Shown in pieces: positions 34,096-42,972 of a DNA stretch of 64,000 nt. The stretch's first letter is position 1, and each line of letters starts with the position of its first letter. The notes under the pieces are model-generated. The model worked only from the letters and a program-made list of their open reading frames with translations, was not told the origin of the DNA and ran no database searches. The stretch comes from an uncultured Erythrobacter sp. (GTDB taxonomy: Bacteria; Pseudomonadota; Alphaproteobacteria; Sphingomonadales; Sphingomonadaceae). Both the position numbers and the translations under genes were made by a program. The DNA lies in NCBI RefSeq assembly GCF_947492365.1, contig NZ_CANLMB010000001.1, positions 806,001 through 870,000 on the forward strand. The letters run 5' to 3'.

Positions 34096-35427
34096 CTATT
34101 CCGTAGCGTCAGGGGAAAGCGCCTGAATCCGCTGCGCGATCAGTTCGAGCGCACTCTGATCGAGGTTTGCGGTTTCATTGCGCCAGCTAAGAACGAGGGC
34201 GCGATCGCGTCCATCGGCGCCGCGCAGCAGCCAAGTGAGCTGGAGCACGCCTGGCTCTGACCCGCCTTTGTAACCGACATAGTCCCAGCTTTCCCGCGTA
34301 TTCGCGGTCATTGACGGGTTAATCCCCATGATCTCGAACGCGCGCGGATCGGCGGTTTCGCGCATGAAGCGGAACAGGTTGGCAAGGTCGGCAGCATTGC
34401 CGAACCACTCGACATCCAAAGCGACCGGGCCTGCGGAAAATGCGGCCTGAATTTGCGAAGTGGGAACAAGGGTGTCGTCAATCGATTCGAGGATCGCCGC
34501 GCGGATGCCAGCATTGCCTTCGCGGTAAGCTTGCAAACGTTCGGCCGGACCGCCTTTGAGCAGGAACATCTCGCGCGTCGCCAGAAACGGGTTGTTGAGT
34601 TCAGGCGCCGAATGGCCGCTATCGACCAAGGTCTGAAACACTGCATCGCGCCCCAATTCCTCGATCAGGGCGTCGGTCGCGGTGTTGTCGCTGATCGAGA
34701 TCATCATCGTGGCGAGCGTCGCCAAGGTTACCGGCGTGTCTTCGGCCCAGTTCTGCATCATTCCGCCGGGATAACTGCGCGCATCGGTGAGCGGCACGAC
34801 ATCGTCCCATGAGCGCTCGTTTTGCGCCACTTCGCGGGCCAGCGCGGCTAGAACGTAAAGCTTGAAGGTCGAACCCAGCGGCATTTGCGGATCGCTCTCG
34901 CTCGCCAAAATCGGTTCGGATGCACCATCCAGCGGACCAAACCACCAGGTGACATCGCCGGGCAGCGCGGCAAGGTCGGCCTCGATCTTGGCGGGCGTGT
35001 CTCCGACCGGATCGAAGCTCTGAAACAATAACTCGCTCATGCGGTTGTCCTCAGCGGGATCGACCGAAATCCAGCCACGCGCAATTGCCCGTTCCATGCG
35101 GACCACAATCGCCGCGCGCGTGCCTTGGGGCGGGTCAAGCTCCTCTACCGACAGCGCTGCCCCGAACTGCGCGGTCAACTGCCGCGAGATCGCGGCAAAC
35201 TGTGCGGGCGGAACGGCAGCGAGAAGATCATCCGTAAACACATCGTTTGGGTCCAGCTCGCAATTGATCAGCTCGATCACCTGCTCCGCGCGCATTTCCA
35301 ACGCTGTTTGTCCGGCTTTATCCTCCGTCTCATGGGCTGTTTCTTGCGCATAAGCAGGGGCGGCCAGTGTCAGCATGGGAACAGCGCATGCACAAAGCAG
35401 GGTTTTGGCAGTTGAAGAGACTGTCAT
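34096..35427 (-). CDS. Secreted serine hydrolase, class A beta-lactamase-like fold
   Basis: 443 aa with a Sec signal peptide ending at AYAQE. An N-terminal domain of about 130 residues precedes the penicillin-binding-like domain. Catalytic motifs are GSTFKLY (SxxK), ISDNTATD (SDN) and YKGGSEPG in the KTG position. The class A deacylating ExxLN motif is not clearly conserved: the corresponding segment reads HSAPELNNPF. It is therefore more likely a peptidoglycan or peptide hydrolase than a true beta-lactamase. It lies 42 bases downstream of a membrane protein gene linked to an ECF sigma factor. Confidence 0.75.
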   Translation of the reverse strand: MTVSSTAKTLLCACAVPMLTLAAPAYAQETAHETEDKAGQTALEMRAEQVIELINCELDPNDVFTDDLLAAVPPAQFAAISRQLTAQFGAALSVEELDPPQGTRAAIVVRMERAIARGWISVDPAEDNRMSELLFQSFDPVGDTPAKIEADLAALPGDVTWWFGPLDGASEPILASESDPQMPLGSTFKLYVLAALAREVAQNERSWDDVVPLTDARSYPGGMMQNWAEDTPVTLATLATMMISISDNTATDALIEELGRDAVFQTLVDSGHSAPELNNPFLATREMFLLKGGPAERLQAYREGNAGIRAAILESIDDTLVPTSQIQAAFSAGPVALDVEWFGNAADLANLFRFMRETADPRAFEIMGINPSMTANTRESWDYVGYKGGSEPGVLQLTWLLRGADGRDRALVLSWRNETANLDQSALELIAQRIQALSPDATE

Positions 35428-35469
35428 CGAATTCTCCAGGTGGGGGATTAATTGTGTCTATGCGGCCAG

Positions 35470-36045
35470 TCAGGCCAGCTCGTCGAGTTGTTTGATCTTA
35501 CGCTTGAGCGCGCGCGCCGCGACAAGGTTGAGCGCTATGATGGCAGTAAAGATGCCAAACGTTACCGCTGCCGGTCCCGCAATTCCTTTGAGCGCGACCG
35601 CCCAGCCTTGGTTTTCCGCGACCTTGACGGTGACGACGAATAGAAAGAGAACAATGCCGGGCACGAGCGGACCGATATACCAGACCGGCACATCACGCAG
35701 CGCTTCGAACTGGTGCTGGTACTGGCGGCGTAAGTGATCGAGACAGGTATCTTCGGCACGCTGTTCGAGGTTGCTTGCACGGCGTTTCAGGTTCCACAGC
35801 ACGGCTACAATACCAATGACAATCGCGCCAAAAGACAGGGCGATCAGCGATTGGTCGAAAATCAGCGCACCGATTGCCGCTGCCGAGAACAGTCCGGTCA
35901 CTACAAAACCGGCCACGTACTCAATCACATTGCGGCGATAGATGGTCTTCTCGAATGCGTTGGCTTTCTGCGCACACAGTTTCGGATCGCTGAATTTAGC
36001 ATCGCTCGCGACATCAAACCATTGAGGTAGAGGGAAGGCTGTCAT
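35470..36045 (-). CDS. Membrane protein coupled to ECF sigma factor
   Basis: 191 aa. Hydrophobic segments at about 42-63, 65-85, 121-140 and 153-176 predict four helices, with a charged cytoplasmic or periplasmic block between helices 2 and 3. No zinc-binding anti-sigma motif (HxxxCxxC) and no recognisable enzyme signature. The start overlaps the ECF sigma gene stop by 4 bases (ATGA), the usual arrangement of an anti-sigma gene. It could be a regulator of the sigma factor of a non-standard type, or simply part of its regulon. Confidence 0.6.
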   Translation of the reverse strand: MTAFPLPQWFDVASDAKFSDPKLCAQKANAFEKTIYRRNVIEYVAGFVVTGLFSAAAIGALIFDQSLIALSFGAIVIGIVAVLWNLKRRASNLEQRAEDTCLDHLRRQYQHQFEALRDVPVWYIGPLVPGIVLFLFVVTVKVAENQGWAVALKGIAGPAAVTFGIFTAIIALNLVAARALKRKIKQLDELA

Positions 36046-36566
36046 GATTGCTCACCGTGATTTTCGGGGGTTTCAAAATGGTCGGCGAAGAGTGCTTTGA
36101 TCCGGTGGACCCTGACGCTGACCGCGCCGGGGGTCAGGCCGGTTATCTCGGCAATCTCGGCTCCGCTTTCGCCTTCGAGCCACAGCACAATCACCTGCGC
36201 ATCGAGCGGGGCGAGCTTCGCGATCAACCCGCGCACCTGTTCGAGAACGAGCGCCTCGGCGAGGTTCGCTTCGGCGTTATCAGTGGTGGGAAGGCTCTCA
36301 ATGTTTTCGAGCGCGACACGCTTGGGCCCGCGTGCGGATTTGGCGATGTGGCTGGCTGCCACGTTATGCGCGACCCGATAAACCCAGGTCTTTAGCGCGC
36401 AATCACCCTCGAAGCGCGTCAGGCTGCTCCACAGCGCGACATGCATCTCCTGCTCCAGATCGCGCGCCTTCTCGCCATCACGCTCCACCGTGCGGGCGAG
36501 ACGCGCAAGCGCCGGAGCGAATTGTTCGCCCGCTTGCCGGTAAAGTTGCTCTGCCGTTTGTGTCAT
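36042..36566 (-). CDS. ECF-type RNA polymerase sigma factor
   Basis: 174 aa. Region 2 covers about residues 28-85 (DLEQEMHVALWSSLTRFEGDCALKTWVYRVAHNVAASH) and region 4 about 110-165 (LAPLDAQVIVLWLEGESGAEIAEITGLTPGAVSVRVHR). Region 1.1 and region 3 are absent, as in group 4 sigma factors. A four-helix membrane protein gene overlaps its end. No autoregulated promoter motif could be assigned upstream. Confidence 0.88.
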   Translation of the reverse strand: MTQTAEQLYRQAGEQFAPALARLARTVERDGEKARDLEQEMHVALWSSLTRFEGDCALKTWVYRVAHNVAASHIAKSARGPKRVALENIESLPTTDNAEANLAEALVLEQVRGLIAKLAPLDAQVIVLWLEGESGAEIAEITGLTPGAVSVRVHRIKALFADHFETPENHGEQS

Positions 36567-36628
36567 GTCCCCTTTAGTCTCTCGCTACGGGGATTTCTTA
36601 CAGCACCAGTGAAAAATTCTTCGGCGCG

Positions 36629-37003
36629 CTAGAGCCTGTCGCTCACACCCAGCGCGATAAAGCCGAACTGCATCAACATCACCGCGATTGTCGCAAACTG
36701 CCAACCCTGACCGGCAGTCCCGATCCCGCGCCCCCATGACCACAGGAAAACTCCGATCGAGGCCAGGGCGGCGAGAACAATGGTGACCCACCCGCTGGTC
36801 GTAAGAGTGACATACCAAATGCCGGTAATCACCACGGTCTGGATCAGGATAGCCGCCGCGAACCACGCAATCGGAATGGGCCGATACTTCGCGTCCGAGA
36901 TATACCAGTCGGGCAGCGAACTATCGGGCCGCGAAATCCGCCGGTCACCCGCCATGATGTCCTCTTTGCGAGGGTCGGGGTAATGGGGTTTGTCGTCAGG
37001 CAT
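36629..37003 (-). CDS. Small hypothetical membrane protein
   Basis: 124 aa. A polar N-terminal 40 residues is followed by three hydrophobic segments (about 45-68, 70-90, 98-118). No family recognised. Its start overlaps the end of parE by 8 bases on the same strand, so it is probably translated with it. It might equally be expressed independently toward the ECF unit. Confidence 0.55.
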   Translation of the reverse strand: MPDDKPHYPDPRKEDIMAGDRRISRPDSSLPDWYISDAKYRPIPIAWFAAAILIQTVVITGIWYVTLTTSGWVTIVLAALASIGVFLWSWGRGIGTAGQGWQFATIAVMLMQFGFIALGVSDRL

Positions 37004-38972
37004 CGATCATATCGCGGTCCATCTCGCCCGCGCGGTTTTGGATGAAGTTGAAGCGGTGTTCGGGGTTTTTGCCCATCAGTTGATCGACCAGCACCTTCAC
37101 GCCTGCGCGCTGCTCGAATTCCTGCGGCAGAGTGATGCGGATGAGCGAGCGCGTATCCGGGTTCATCGTCGTTTCGCGCAGCTGTCCTGGGTTCATCTCG
37201 CCTAGACCCTTGAACCGCGAGACTTCGACCTTCTTGCCCTTGAACACCGTTTCTTCCAGCTCGGCGCGGTGGTTGTCGTCGCGGGCGTAGCGGCTCTCTT
37301 TACCGGCAGTCAGTTTGTAGAGCGGGGGCTGCGCCAGATAGAGCCGGCCGTCGCGGACAATCTCGGACATTTCCTGGAAGAAGAACGTCATCAGCAAGGT
37401 CGCGATATGCGCGCCGTCGACGTCGGCGTCGGTCATGATGATGATGCGGTCGTAGCGCAGGTCTTCGGGGTCGCAGTCCTTGCGTGTCCCGCAGCCCATA
37501 GCCAGCGTCAGATCGGCGATTTCGGAATTGGCGCGGATCTTGTCAGCGCTGGCAGAGGCGACGTTGAGGATTTTGCCGCGGATTGGCAGGATCGCTTGTG
37601 ACTTGCGGTCGCGCGCCTGTTTGGCGCTGCCACCTGCGGAGTCGCCTTCGACGATGAAGAGTTCGGTCTCGCGCTCGCCTTCCCCGCTGCAATCGGTGAG
37701 CTTGCCGGGCAGGCGCAGCTTCTTTGCGTTGGTCGCAGTCTTGCGCTTGATCTCACGCTCCTGCTTGCGCTTGAGGCGCTCGTCCATGCGCTCCATGACT
37801 TCGCCCAGCAGCGCCTTGCCGCGGTCCATATTGTCGGTGAGGAAGTGGTCAAAATGGTCGCGCACGGCGGCTTCGACCAGACGCGCAGCTTCGGGTGAGG
37901 TCAGGCGGTCCTTGGTCTGCGACTGGAATTGCGGATCGCGGATGAAGACCGATAGCATTACCTCCGCGCCCGTCATGACGTCGTCGGCAGTGATGTCCTT
38001 GGCTTTCTTCGTGCCGGTAAGCTCGCCAAATGCGCGCAGAGCCTTGGTCAGCGCGCCGCGCAGGCCCTGTTCGTGGGTGCCACCATCGGGGGTTGGCACA
38101 GTATTACAATACCAGCTGGTCGATCCGTCAGAATAGAGCGGCCATGCGATCGCCCATTCGACCCGGCCTTTCTCATCGGCAAAGTCCTGCCTGCCGGTAA
38201 AGGGCTGCGCGGTGACGCATTCACGGCTGCCGATCTGTTCGGCGAGGTGGTCTGCAAGCCCGCCGGGGAATTTGAAGGTCGCCTCTGCCGGTACGTCTTC
38301 GCTGACAAGGCTGTCGGCGCATTTCCAGCGGATTTCGACGCCTGCGAAGAGATACGCCTTGGATCGTGCGAGCTTGAACAGGCGCGCAGGTTTGAAGTCG
38401 CGCTCGCCGAAAATCTCGGTGTCGGGCGTGAATGTAACGGTGGTCCCGCGCCGGTTGGGCGCCGCGCCCACGGTTTCGAGCTTGCCCAGCGTTTCACCGC
38501 GCGCGAATTCCTGCGCGAAGAGCTGTTTGTTGCGCGCGACTTCGACGCGGGTGTGGCTCGACAAGGCGTTGACCACGCTGACGCCGACGCCGTGCAGGCC
38601 GCCGCTGGTCGCGTAAGCCTTGCCCGAGAATTTGCCGCCCGAGTGCAAGGTGGAAAGGATCACTTCGAGGGTCGATTTGCCCGGAAACTTGGGGTGCTCG
38701 TCAACCGGGATACCGCGTCCGTTATCGTTGATGCTCAGCCGGTTGTTCTCGTCCAGCCGCATCTCGATCCGGTTGGCGTGGCCAGCCACCGCTTCGTCCA
38801 TCGCGTTGTCAAGCACTTCGGCAGCGAGGTGATGGAGCGCGCGGTCGTCGGTGCCGCCAATATACATGCCGGGGCGGCGGCGCACAGGTTCGAGCCCTTC
38901 GAGGACCTCGATGGAGGAGGAATCGTAGTCGCCGGACGAGGCGGGGGCGTTTTCAAACAGGTCATCAGACAT
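36996..38972 (-). CDS. parE: DNA topoisomerase IV subunit B
   Basis: 658 aa from ATG 38972. The GHKL ATPase N-terminus shows EPVRRRPGMYIGGTDD, DNAMDEAVAG, NDNGRGIPV and GGLHGVGVSVVNALS. The TOPRIM region carries FIVEGDSAGGSA and IIIMTDADVDGAHI, and the C-terminus has RFKGLGEMNPGQL and QLMGKNPEHR. ParE rather than GyrB is supported by the length of under 670 residues without the GyrB insert. It decatenates daughter chromosomes with ParC, which is not in the window. Confidence 0.93.
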   Translation of the reverse strand: MSDDLFENAPASSGDYDSSSIEVLEGLEPVRRRPGMYIGGTDDRALHHLAAEVLDNAMDEAVAGHANRIEMRLDENNRLSINDNGRGIPVDEHPKFPGKSTLEVILSTLHSGGKFSGKAYATSGGLHGVGVSVVNALSSHTRVEVARNKQLFAQEFARGETLGKLETVGAAPNRRGTTVTFTPDTEIFGERDFKPARLFKLARSKAYLFAGVEIRWKCADSLVSEDVPAEATFKFPGGLADHLAEQIGSRECVTAQPFTGRQDFADEKGRVEWAIAWPLYSDGSTSWYCNTVPTPDGGTHEQGLRGALTKALRAFGELTGTKKAKDITADDVMTGAEVMLSVFIRDPQFQSQTKDRLTSPEAARLVEAAVRDHFDHFLTDNMDRGKALLGEVMERMDERLKRKQEREIKRKTATNAKKLRLPGKLTDCSGEGERETELFIVEGDSAGGSAKQARDRKSQAILPIRGKILNVASASADKIRANSEIADLTLAMGCGTRKDCDPEDLRYDRIIIMTDADVDGAHIATLLMTFFFQEMSEIVRDGRLYLAQPPLYKLTAGKESRYARDDNHRAELEETVFKGKKVEVSRFKGLGEMNPGQLRETTMNPDTRSLIRITLPQEFEQRAGVKVLVDQLMGKNPEHRFNFIQNRAGEMDRDMIDA

Positions 38973-39035
38973 GGGTCTGATATGGCGAGTGCAGGGAGCA
39001 CTCACAAGGCGAGGAAGCGCCTTATTCGCCGAATA

Positions 39036-40235
39036 TCAACCGCCGAAGCTGGATGGCGCAGGATCGACCGGCACAACATCGCCGCCGCGCACTTCGCGCA
39101 CTTCGAGTGCGCGCTCTGCCACGCCATTGCGATTGAAGCGGAACGCTCCGTCCACTCCCAGAAAACCACCGCGATCATAGAGACGGTCGGTCGGGAAGCT
39201 GCGTCCAACCTGCCAGTTGCGGGCAATCCGCAAGGTCAGCAGCACAGAATCGTAGCCAAGTGTGGCGATGCGAAAGGGTTTCGCCCCAAAACGCGCTTCG
39301 TAACTGTCGGAGAAGCGGCGGAAACGTCCATCAGAAACGGCTGAGAACAACGCGCCATTGATCGCGGTTGAGCGGGTGAGGGCAGATTCGCCGCTCCACA
39401 GTTCAGTGCCGAGGATGCGCGCGCCCTCGGCTCCGTCTGCGCGAAGTTCGCCCGCTGCCTGCACCGCAAGCCGGGCGCCATCGGCAATCAGCACGGTGTC
39501 ATAGCCGCCGCGTGTGCGCAGACGCTGGGCCGCGCCGACAATCGAGGTGTTGCCGCGTGCGTAGCGCTCAAATGCCACCAGCGTGCCGCCATAATCGCGC
39601 AAGCTGTTTTCGAGCGCGTTGTAGGAGCGTTGGCCATAGGCTCCTTCAGGCAAAAGCGCTCCGAAGCTGTTCGAGCCGTTGCGGCGCGCATATTCGATCG
39701 AGCGGCGAATGGATTGTTCAGGGATATGACCCATCACAAATACATCGGCGCTCGCCACAGTCGCATCGTTGGAAAAGGCAATCGAGGGGACACCGGCGGG
39801 CCGCGCAGCGGCTTGGACCGCTGGCACATTGTCAGCCAGCAACGGGCCGAGGATCAGCCGGTTGCCATCGGCGATCGCCTGACGCGCAGCTGCCGCCGCT
39901 CCGCGTGACGTATCATAGGTGGTGATGCGCAGGTTCTCGGCATTGGTGTCGAGCAGCGCCATTGTGGTCGCATTGGCGAGCGACTGGCCCACTTCTGCCG
40001 TCTGCCCCGACATCGGGACCAACAGCGCGACGCGGTGGCGCGTGGCGTCGGTTGGCAGAGCGGTTGCGCTCGGCTCTGGCGTTGGCGTTGCAACGGGTCC
40101 GGTTGAGACGGTTTCAGTCTTGGGAATGACCTGACAGCCCGCCAGCAAAGCCGCTGAACCGGCTATCGCCAGATTACGCCGGTTGAATGCGCGCATCCAA
40201 TCCATGTTGAAAACCAGATTTGCCACTCGCTTCAT
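39036..40235 (-). CDS. Penicillin-binding protein activator, LpoA-like lipoprotein
   Basis: 399 aa. Lipobox ALLAGC near residue 34 follows a basic n-region and hydrophobic stretch. A Pro/Thr-rich linker (about 45-63) leads to a periplasmic-binding-protein fold (VALLVPMSG, LILGPLLADNVPAV, AFSNDATVA, LGYDSVLLTLRIA). The group corresponds to the C-terminal domain of LpoA, an outer-membrane activator of PBP1A. Starts at 40205 or 40196 would shorten the signal region and are possible; AGGGG lies upstream of 40235. Divergent from rsmI, the usual alphaproteobacterial order. Confidence 0.82.
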   Translation of the reverse strand: MKRVANLVFNMDWMRAFNRRNLAIAGSAALLAGCQVIPKTETVSTGPVATPTPEPSATALPTDATRHRVALLVPMSGQTAEVGQSLANATTMALLDTNAENLRITTYDTSRGAAAAARQAIADGNRLILGPLLADNVPAVQAAARPAGVPSIAFSNDATVASADVFVMGHIPEQSIRRSIEYARRNGSNSFGALLPEGAYGQRSYNALENSLRDYGGTLVAFERYARGNTSIVGAAQRLRTRGGYDTVLIADGARLAVQAAGELRADGAEGARILGTELWSGESALTRSTAINGALFSAVSDGRFRRFSDSYEARFGAKPFRIATLGYDSVLLTLRIARNWQVGRSFPTDRLYDRGGFLGVDGAFRFNRNGVAERALEVREVRGGDVVPVDPAPSSFGG

Positions 40236-40273
40236 TCTTGCCGACCCCTGATCGCTGCTTCATGGAGGTCTGT

Positions 40274-41131
40274 GTGAACACGCAGCCCCATGATCCTGTC
40301 CTTAACGAACCTCTTGAACCGGGTCTCTATATTGTCGCAACGCCGATTGGCAATCTTGGCGATGTAACGAAACGTGCTGTCGACGTGTTGCAGCGGGTCA
40401 GCGTGATTGCGTGCGAAGACACCCGCGTGACCGGCAAATTGCTCAAGGCGATTGGCGTCTCGACCCGCATGCAGCGCTATGACGACCACGCTTCGGCAGA
40501 GACGCGGGCGCGATTGCTGGAGCGCGCTCGGGATGAAGCGGTGGCTCTGGTGAGCGATGCGGGAACGCCGCTGGTGTCCGATCCGGGCTATCGTTTGGTG
40601 CGCGAGGCGCGCGAGTTGGGGATTACCGTGACATCGCTTCCCGGAGCCTGCGCGGCGATTGCGGGACTGACTTTGTCGGGCCTTCCCAATGACCGCTTCA
40701 TGTTTGCAGGCTTCTTGCCGGTGAAGGACAAGGCGAGGCGCAATGTGCTGGACGAGCTTGGTGGGATCGCGACCACGCTGATCTTTTACGAAACAGGCCC
40801 GAGATTAGAGCGGAGTTTGCGCACTATCGCCGAAGTCTGGCCTTCGCGCGAAGTCTCAGTCGCCCGCGAACTCACCAAATTGCATGAGGAATGCCGCAGC
40901 GGCTCGGCGGGTGAACTGGCCGAGCATTATGCTGCGCATCCTCCCAAGGGCGAGATTGTATTGCTGATAGGTCCTCCAGTTGAGGAGGCAGTTTCGGCAG
41001 ACCCCGACGAGCTCTTGCGCGAGGCTCTCGAAACGATGAGTGCCAGCAAGGCTGCGGGAGCAGTCGCCAGACTGACAGGCCTCGACCGCCAGACGCTCTA
41101 TGCCCGAGCGGTAGAGATCAAGAATTCATGA
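40274..41131 (+). CDS. rsmI: 16S rRNA (cytidine(1402)-2'-O)-methyltransferase
   Basis: 285 aa. Tetrapyrrole-methylase fold with GLYIVATPIGNLGDVTKRA, ACEDTRVTGKLL, VSDAGTPLVSDPGYRLV and LSGLPNDRFMFAGFLP, all diagnostic of RsmI. It methylates C1402 of 16S rRNA at the P site. GGAGG at 40264-40268 sits correctly for a GTG at 40274; the ATG at 40262 is the alternative. First gene of rsmI-yraN-gshB; its stop overlaps yraN by 4 bases. Confidence 0.95.
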   Translation: MNTQPHDPVLNEPLEPGLYIVATPIGNLGDVTKRAVDVLQRVSVIACEDTRVTGKLLKAIGVSTRMQRYDDHASAETRARLLERARDEAVALVSDAGTPLVSDPGYRLVREARELGITVTSLPGACAAIAGLTLSGLPNDRFMFAGFLPVKDKARRNVLDELGGIATTLIFYETGPRLERSLRTIAEVWPSREVSVARELTKLHEECRSGSAGELAEHYAAHPPKGEIVLLIGPPVEEAVSADPDELLREALETMSASKAAGAVARLTGLDRQTLYARAVEIKNS

Positions 41132-41508
41132 CCGCGAAACGCGAAATTGCCGAGCGCAAGGGGCGCGAAGGGGAGGCCGAGGCCGCGCGCTGGCTCGCGC
41201 AGCAGGGTTGGGAAGTGCTCGCGGAACGCCGCAAGACGAAACTCGGCGAGATCGACCTGATCGCGCGTAAGCCGGGCTCAGAGAACGGGCCAGAGAACGG
41301 GATCGTCGCCTTTATCGAAGTCAAGTGGCGCAAACGCGCCGCCGACCTCGCCACCGCTATCGACGAACGCCGCCTTGCGCGCGTCGCCGCTGCGGTTGAA
41401 GTAGTCGCACACGAATATGCAAAAGAGGGCGAAGATTTGCGGATCGACGTAATCCTCCTTGCACCCGGCAGCAGGCCTCGCCACATCGAAAACGCTTGGA
41501 TGCCTTAG
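41128..41508 (+). CDS. yraN: YraN family (UPF0102) endonuclease-like protein
   Basis: 126 aa. The restriction-endonuclease-like core is visible: GREGEAEAARWLAQQGWEVL, then GEIDLIAR and IAFIEVK-type strand (here VAFIEVKWR) supplying the D-ExK catalytic pattern. The biological role is uncertain, possibly in DNA processing. It is coupled to rsmI by ATGA and lies 12 bases before gshB. The short PGSENGPENG segment is an in-frame duplication-like loop. Confidence 0.9.
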   Translation: MTAKREIAERKGREGEAEAARWLAQQGWEVLAERRKTKLGEIDLIARKPGSENGPENGIVAFIEVKWRKRAADLATAIDERRLARVAAAVEVVAHEYAKEGEDLRIDVILLAPGSRPRHIENAWMP

Positions 41509-41520
41509 GAACGAAAACCC

Positions 41521-42471
41521 ATGACACTACGTATCGCCGTCCAGATGGACCCTATCGAGGACATCAACATCTCCGGAGACAGCTCGTTCGCGCTGATGCT
41601 TTCGGCGCAGGAGCGCGGATACGAGGTGTTCGAATACCACGTGGAAAGCCTGACGCTCGACGCCGATGACCGGCTCTATGCGCAGGGCTTTCCGGTGAAA
41701 GTGCGCCGCGTGGAGGGCGATCACTTTGAAAAGGGTGAGGCCGTTCGGCTTGATCTCGGCAAAGACATCGACGTGGTGCTGATGCGGCAGGATCCGCCGT
41801 TCCACATGGGCTATATCACCGCGACGCACTTGCTTGAGCGGATCAAGCACGAGACTTTGGTGGTCAACGACCCTGCCAATGTCCGCAACGCGCCGGAAAA
41901 GGTGATGGTGCTCGACTACCGGCAATTCATGCCGCCAACTCTCGTAACGCGCAGCGTGGACGAAGTGCGCCGCTTCATGGCCGCGCATGGTGCGGTGGTG
42001 GTGAAGCCGATCCACGGCAATGGTGGCAAAGCAATCTTCCGCGTGCCCGCCGATGGCGACAACCTCACGGCCTTGTTCGAGGTGTTCAACCAGACATGGC
42101 CCGAACCGCATATGGTCCAGCCCTTCCTCCCAGAAGTGGCCGAGGGCGACAAACGCATCGTTCTAATCGACGGAGAAGTCGCAGGCGCAATCAACCGCAT
42201 TCCGGGCGAGGGCGAATTCCGCTCCAACCTAGCCATGGGCGGCAGCGCGGAGGCGACGCAATTGACCGAAACCGAGGTCGAAATATGCGAAGCGATGGGG
42301 CCTGAGCTCAAACGGCTAGGCCTGACCTTTGTCGGCATCGACGTGATCGGCGGCAAATATCTGACCGAGATCAACGTGACCTCGCCGACAGGTATCGTGG
42401 CGATTGATAAGTTCAACGGGACCGATACGGCGGGTATGATTTGGGACGCTATTGAGGGGCGGTTGGGGTGA
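41521..42471 (+). CDS. gshB: Glutathione synthetase
   Basis: 316 aa. ATP-grasp enzyme joining gamma-glutamylcysteine and glycine. Blocks include AVQMDPIEDINISGDSSFA, MRQDPPFHMGYITATHLL, VNDPANVRNAPEK, KPIHGNGGKAIF and YLTEINVTSPTGI. All are conserved in GshB. Third gene of the rsmI operon, ending in a 4-base overlap with a small membrane protein gene. Confidence 0.96.
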   Translation: MTLRIAVQMDPIEDINISGDSSFALMLSAQERGYEVFEYHVESLTLDADDRLYAQGFPVKVRRVEGDHFEKGEAVRLDLGKDIDVVLMRQDPPFHMGYITATHLLERIKHETLVVNDPANVRNAPEKVMVLDYRQFMPPTLVTRSVDEVRRFMAAHGAVVVKPIHGNGGKAIFRVPADGDNLTALFEVFNQTWPEPHMVQPFLPEVAEGDKRIVLIDGEVAGAINRIPGEGEFRSNLAMGGSAEATQLTETEVEICEAMGPELKRLGLTFVGIDVIGGKYLTEINVTSPTGIVAIDKFNGTDTAGMIWDAIEGRLG

Positions 42472-42854
42472 CCATGAGGCGGAGTCAGAATGCACCTTGG
42501 TCCGCATGGTTGCTTCTATCGTTTATTGTTGTGGATCGTTCGATTTCGGCAGTTTTCGGCTTCGAACCCGATTGGGTCGACTACTTGCTCGATTTGCTGG
42601 CCATGGCCTTCGGTATCTGCCTTGTTTTGACCGGTTCGCGAGTGGTTTGGTCGGTCATGGCACTTTTTTGGCTCGCTGCAATGGCCTGGATAACTTACCT
42701 TCTCGTTGCCGCGCCTGTCCCGATCGCAGAATATAGCCATACGTCTTACACGCACATGATCCTTGGCGATGTGATCTTGGCTCTTCTGGTTGCCAATCCC
42801 CAGCTTTTGAAATGGGTATGGAAGGACCGAGCAGAGATGCAGAAAGACGTTTGA
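42468..42854 (+). CDS. Small hypothetical membrane protein after gshB
   Basis: 128 aa from GTG 42468, overlapping the gshB TGA (GTGA); an ATG at 42474 is an alternative. Four hydrophobic segments (about 12-31, 39-56, 60-82, 94-112). No motif recognised. It ends just before an inverted-repeat element. Co-transcription with gshB is likely from the overlap, but no functional link is evident. Confidence 0.6.
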   Translation: MTMRRSQNAPWSAWLLLSFIVVDRSISAVFGFEPDWVDYLLDLLAMAFGICLVLTGSRVVWSVMALFWLAAMAWITYLLVAAPVPIAEYSHTSYTHMILGDVILALLVANPQLLKWVWKDRAEMQKDV

Positions 42855-42867
42855 ATCGCTTTCGTTT

Positions 42868-42967
42868 CGTCGTTGCGAGGAGCGAAGCGACGCGGCAATC
42901 CAGTCTCCGCCGCTTCCTCACGCTGCAAAGTCGGATGCTGGATTGCTTCGCTACGCTCGCAATGACG
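42868..42967. repeat. Imperfect inverted-repeat element between convergent genes
   Basis: The left arm (42868-42903) begins CGTCGTTGCGAGGAGCGAAG and ends in GGCAATCCAG. The right arm (42938-42967) is its imperfect reverse complement, CTGGATTGCTTCGC to GCAATGACG. About 34 bases separate them. This sequence type (CGTCATTGCGAG..GCAATCCAG) is a widespread dispersed palindrome in alphaproteobacteria (recalled knowledge). It sits in the short gap between the gshB-linked gene and xerC and would form a long hairpin in both transcripts, possibly acting as a terminator. Confidence 0.8.
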
Positions 42968-42972
42968 AAGGA

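Noticed and set aside
34096..35427. Class A beta-lactamase resistance gene
   Set aside because: The deacylation motif is not conserved, KTG is altered and an extra domain is present; antibiotic resistance cannot be inferred.
38073..39344. 423-aa open frame antisense to parE
   Set aside because: Shadow of parE; Ala/Gly/Arg/Phe-rich with no family signature.
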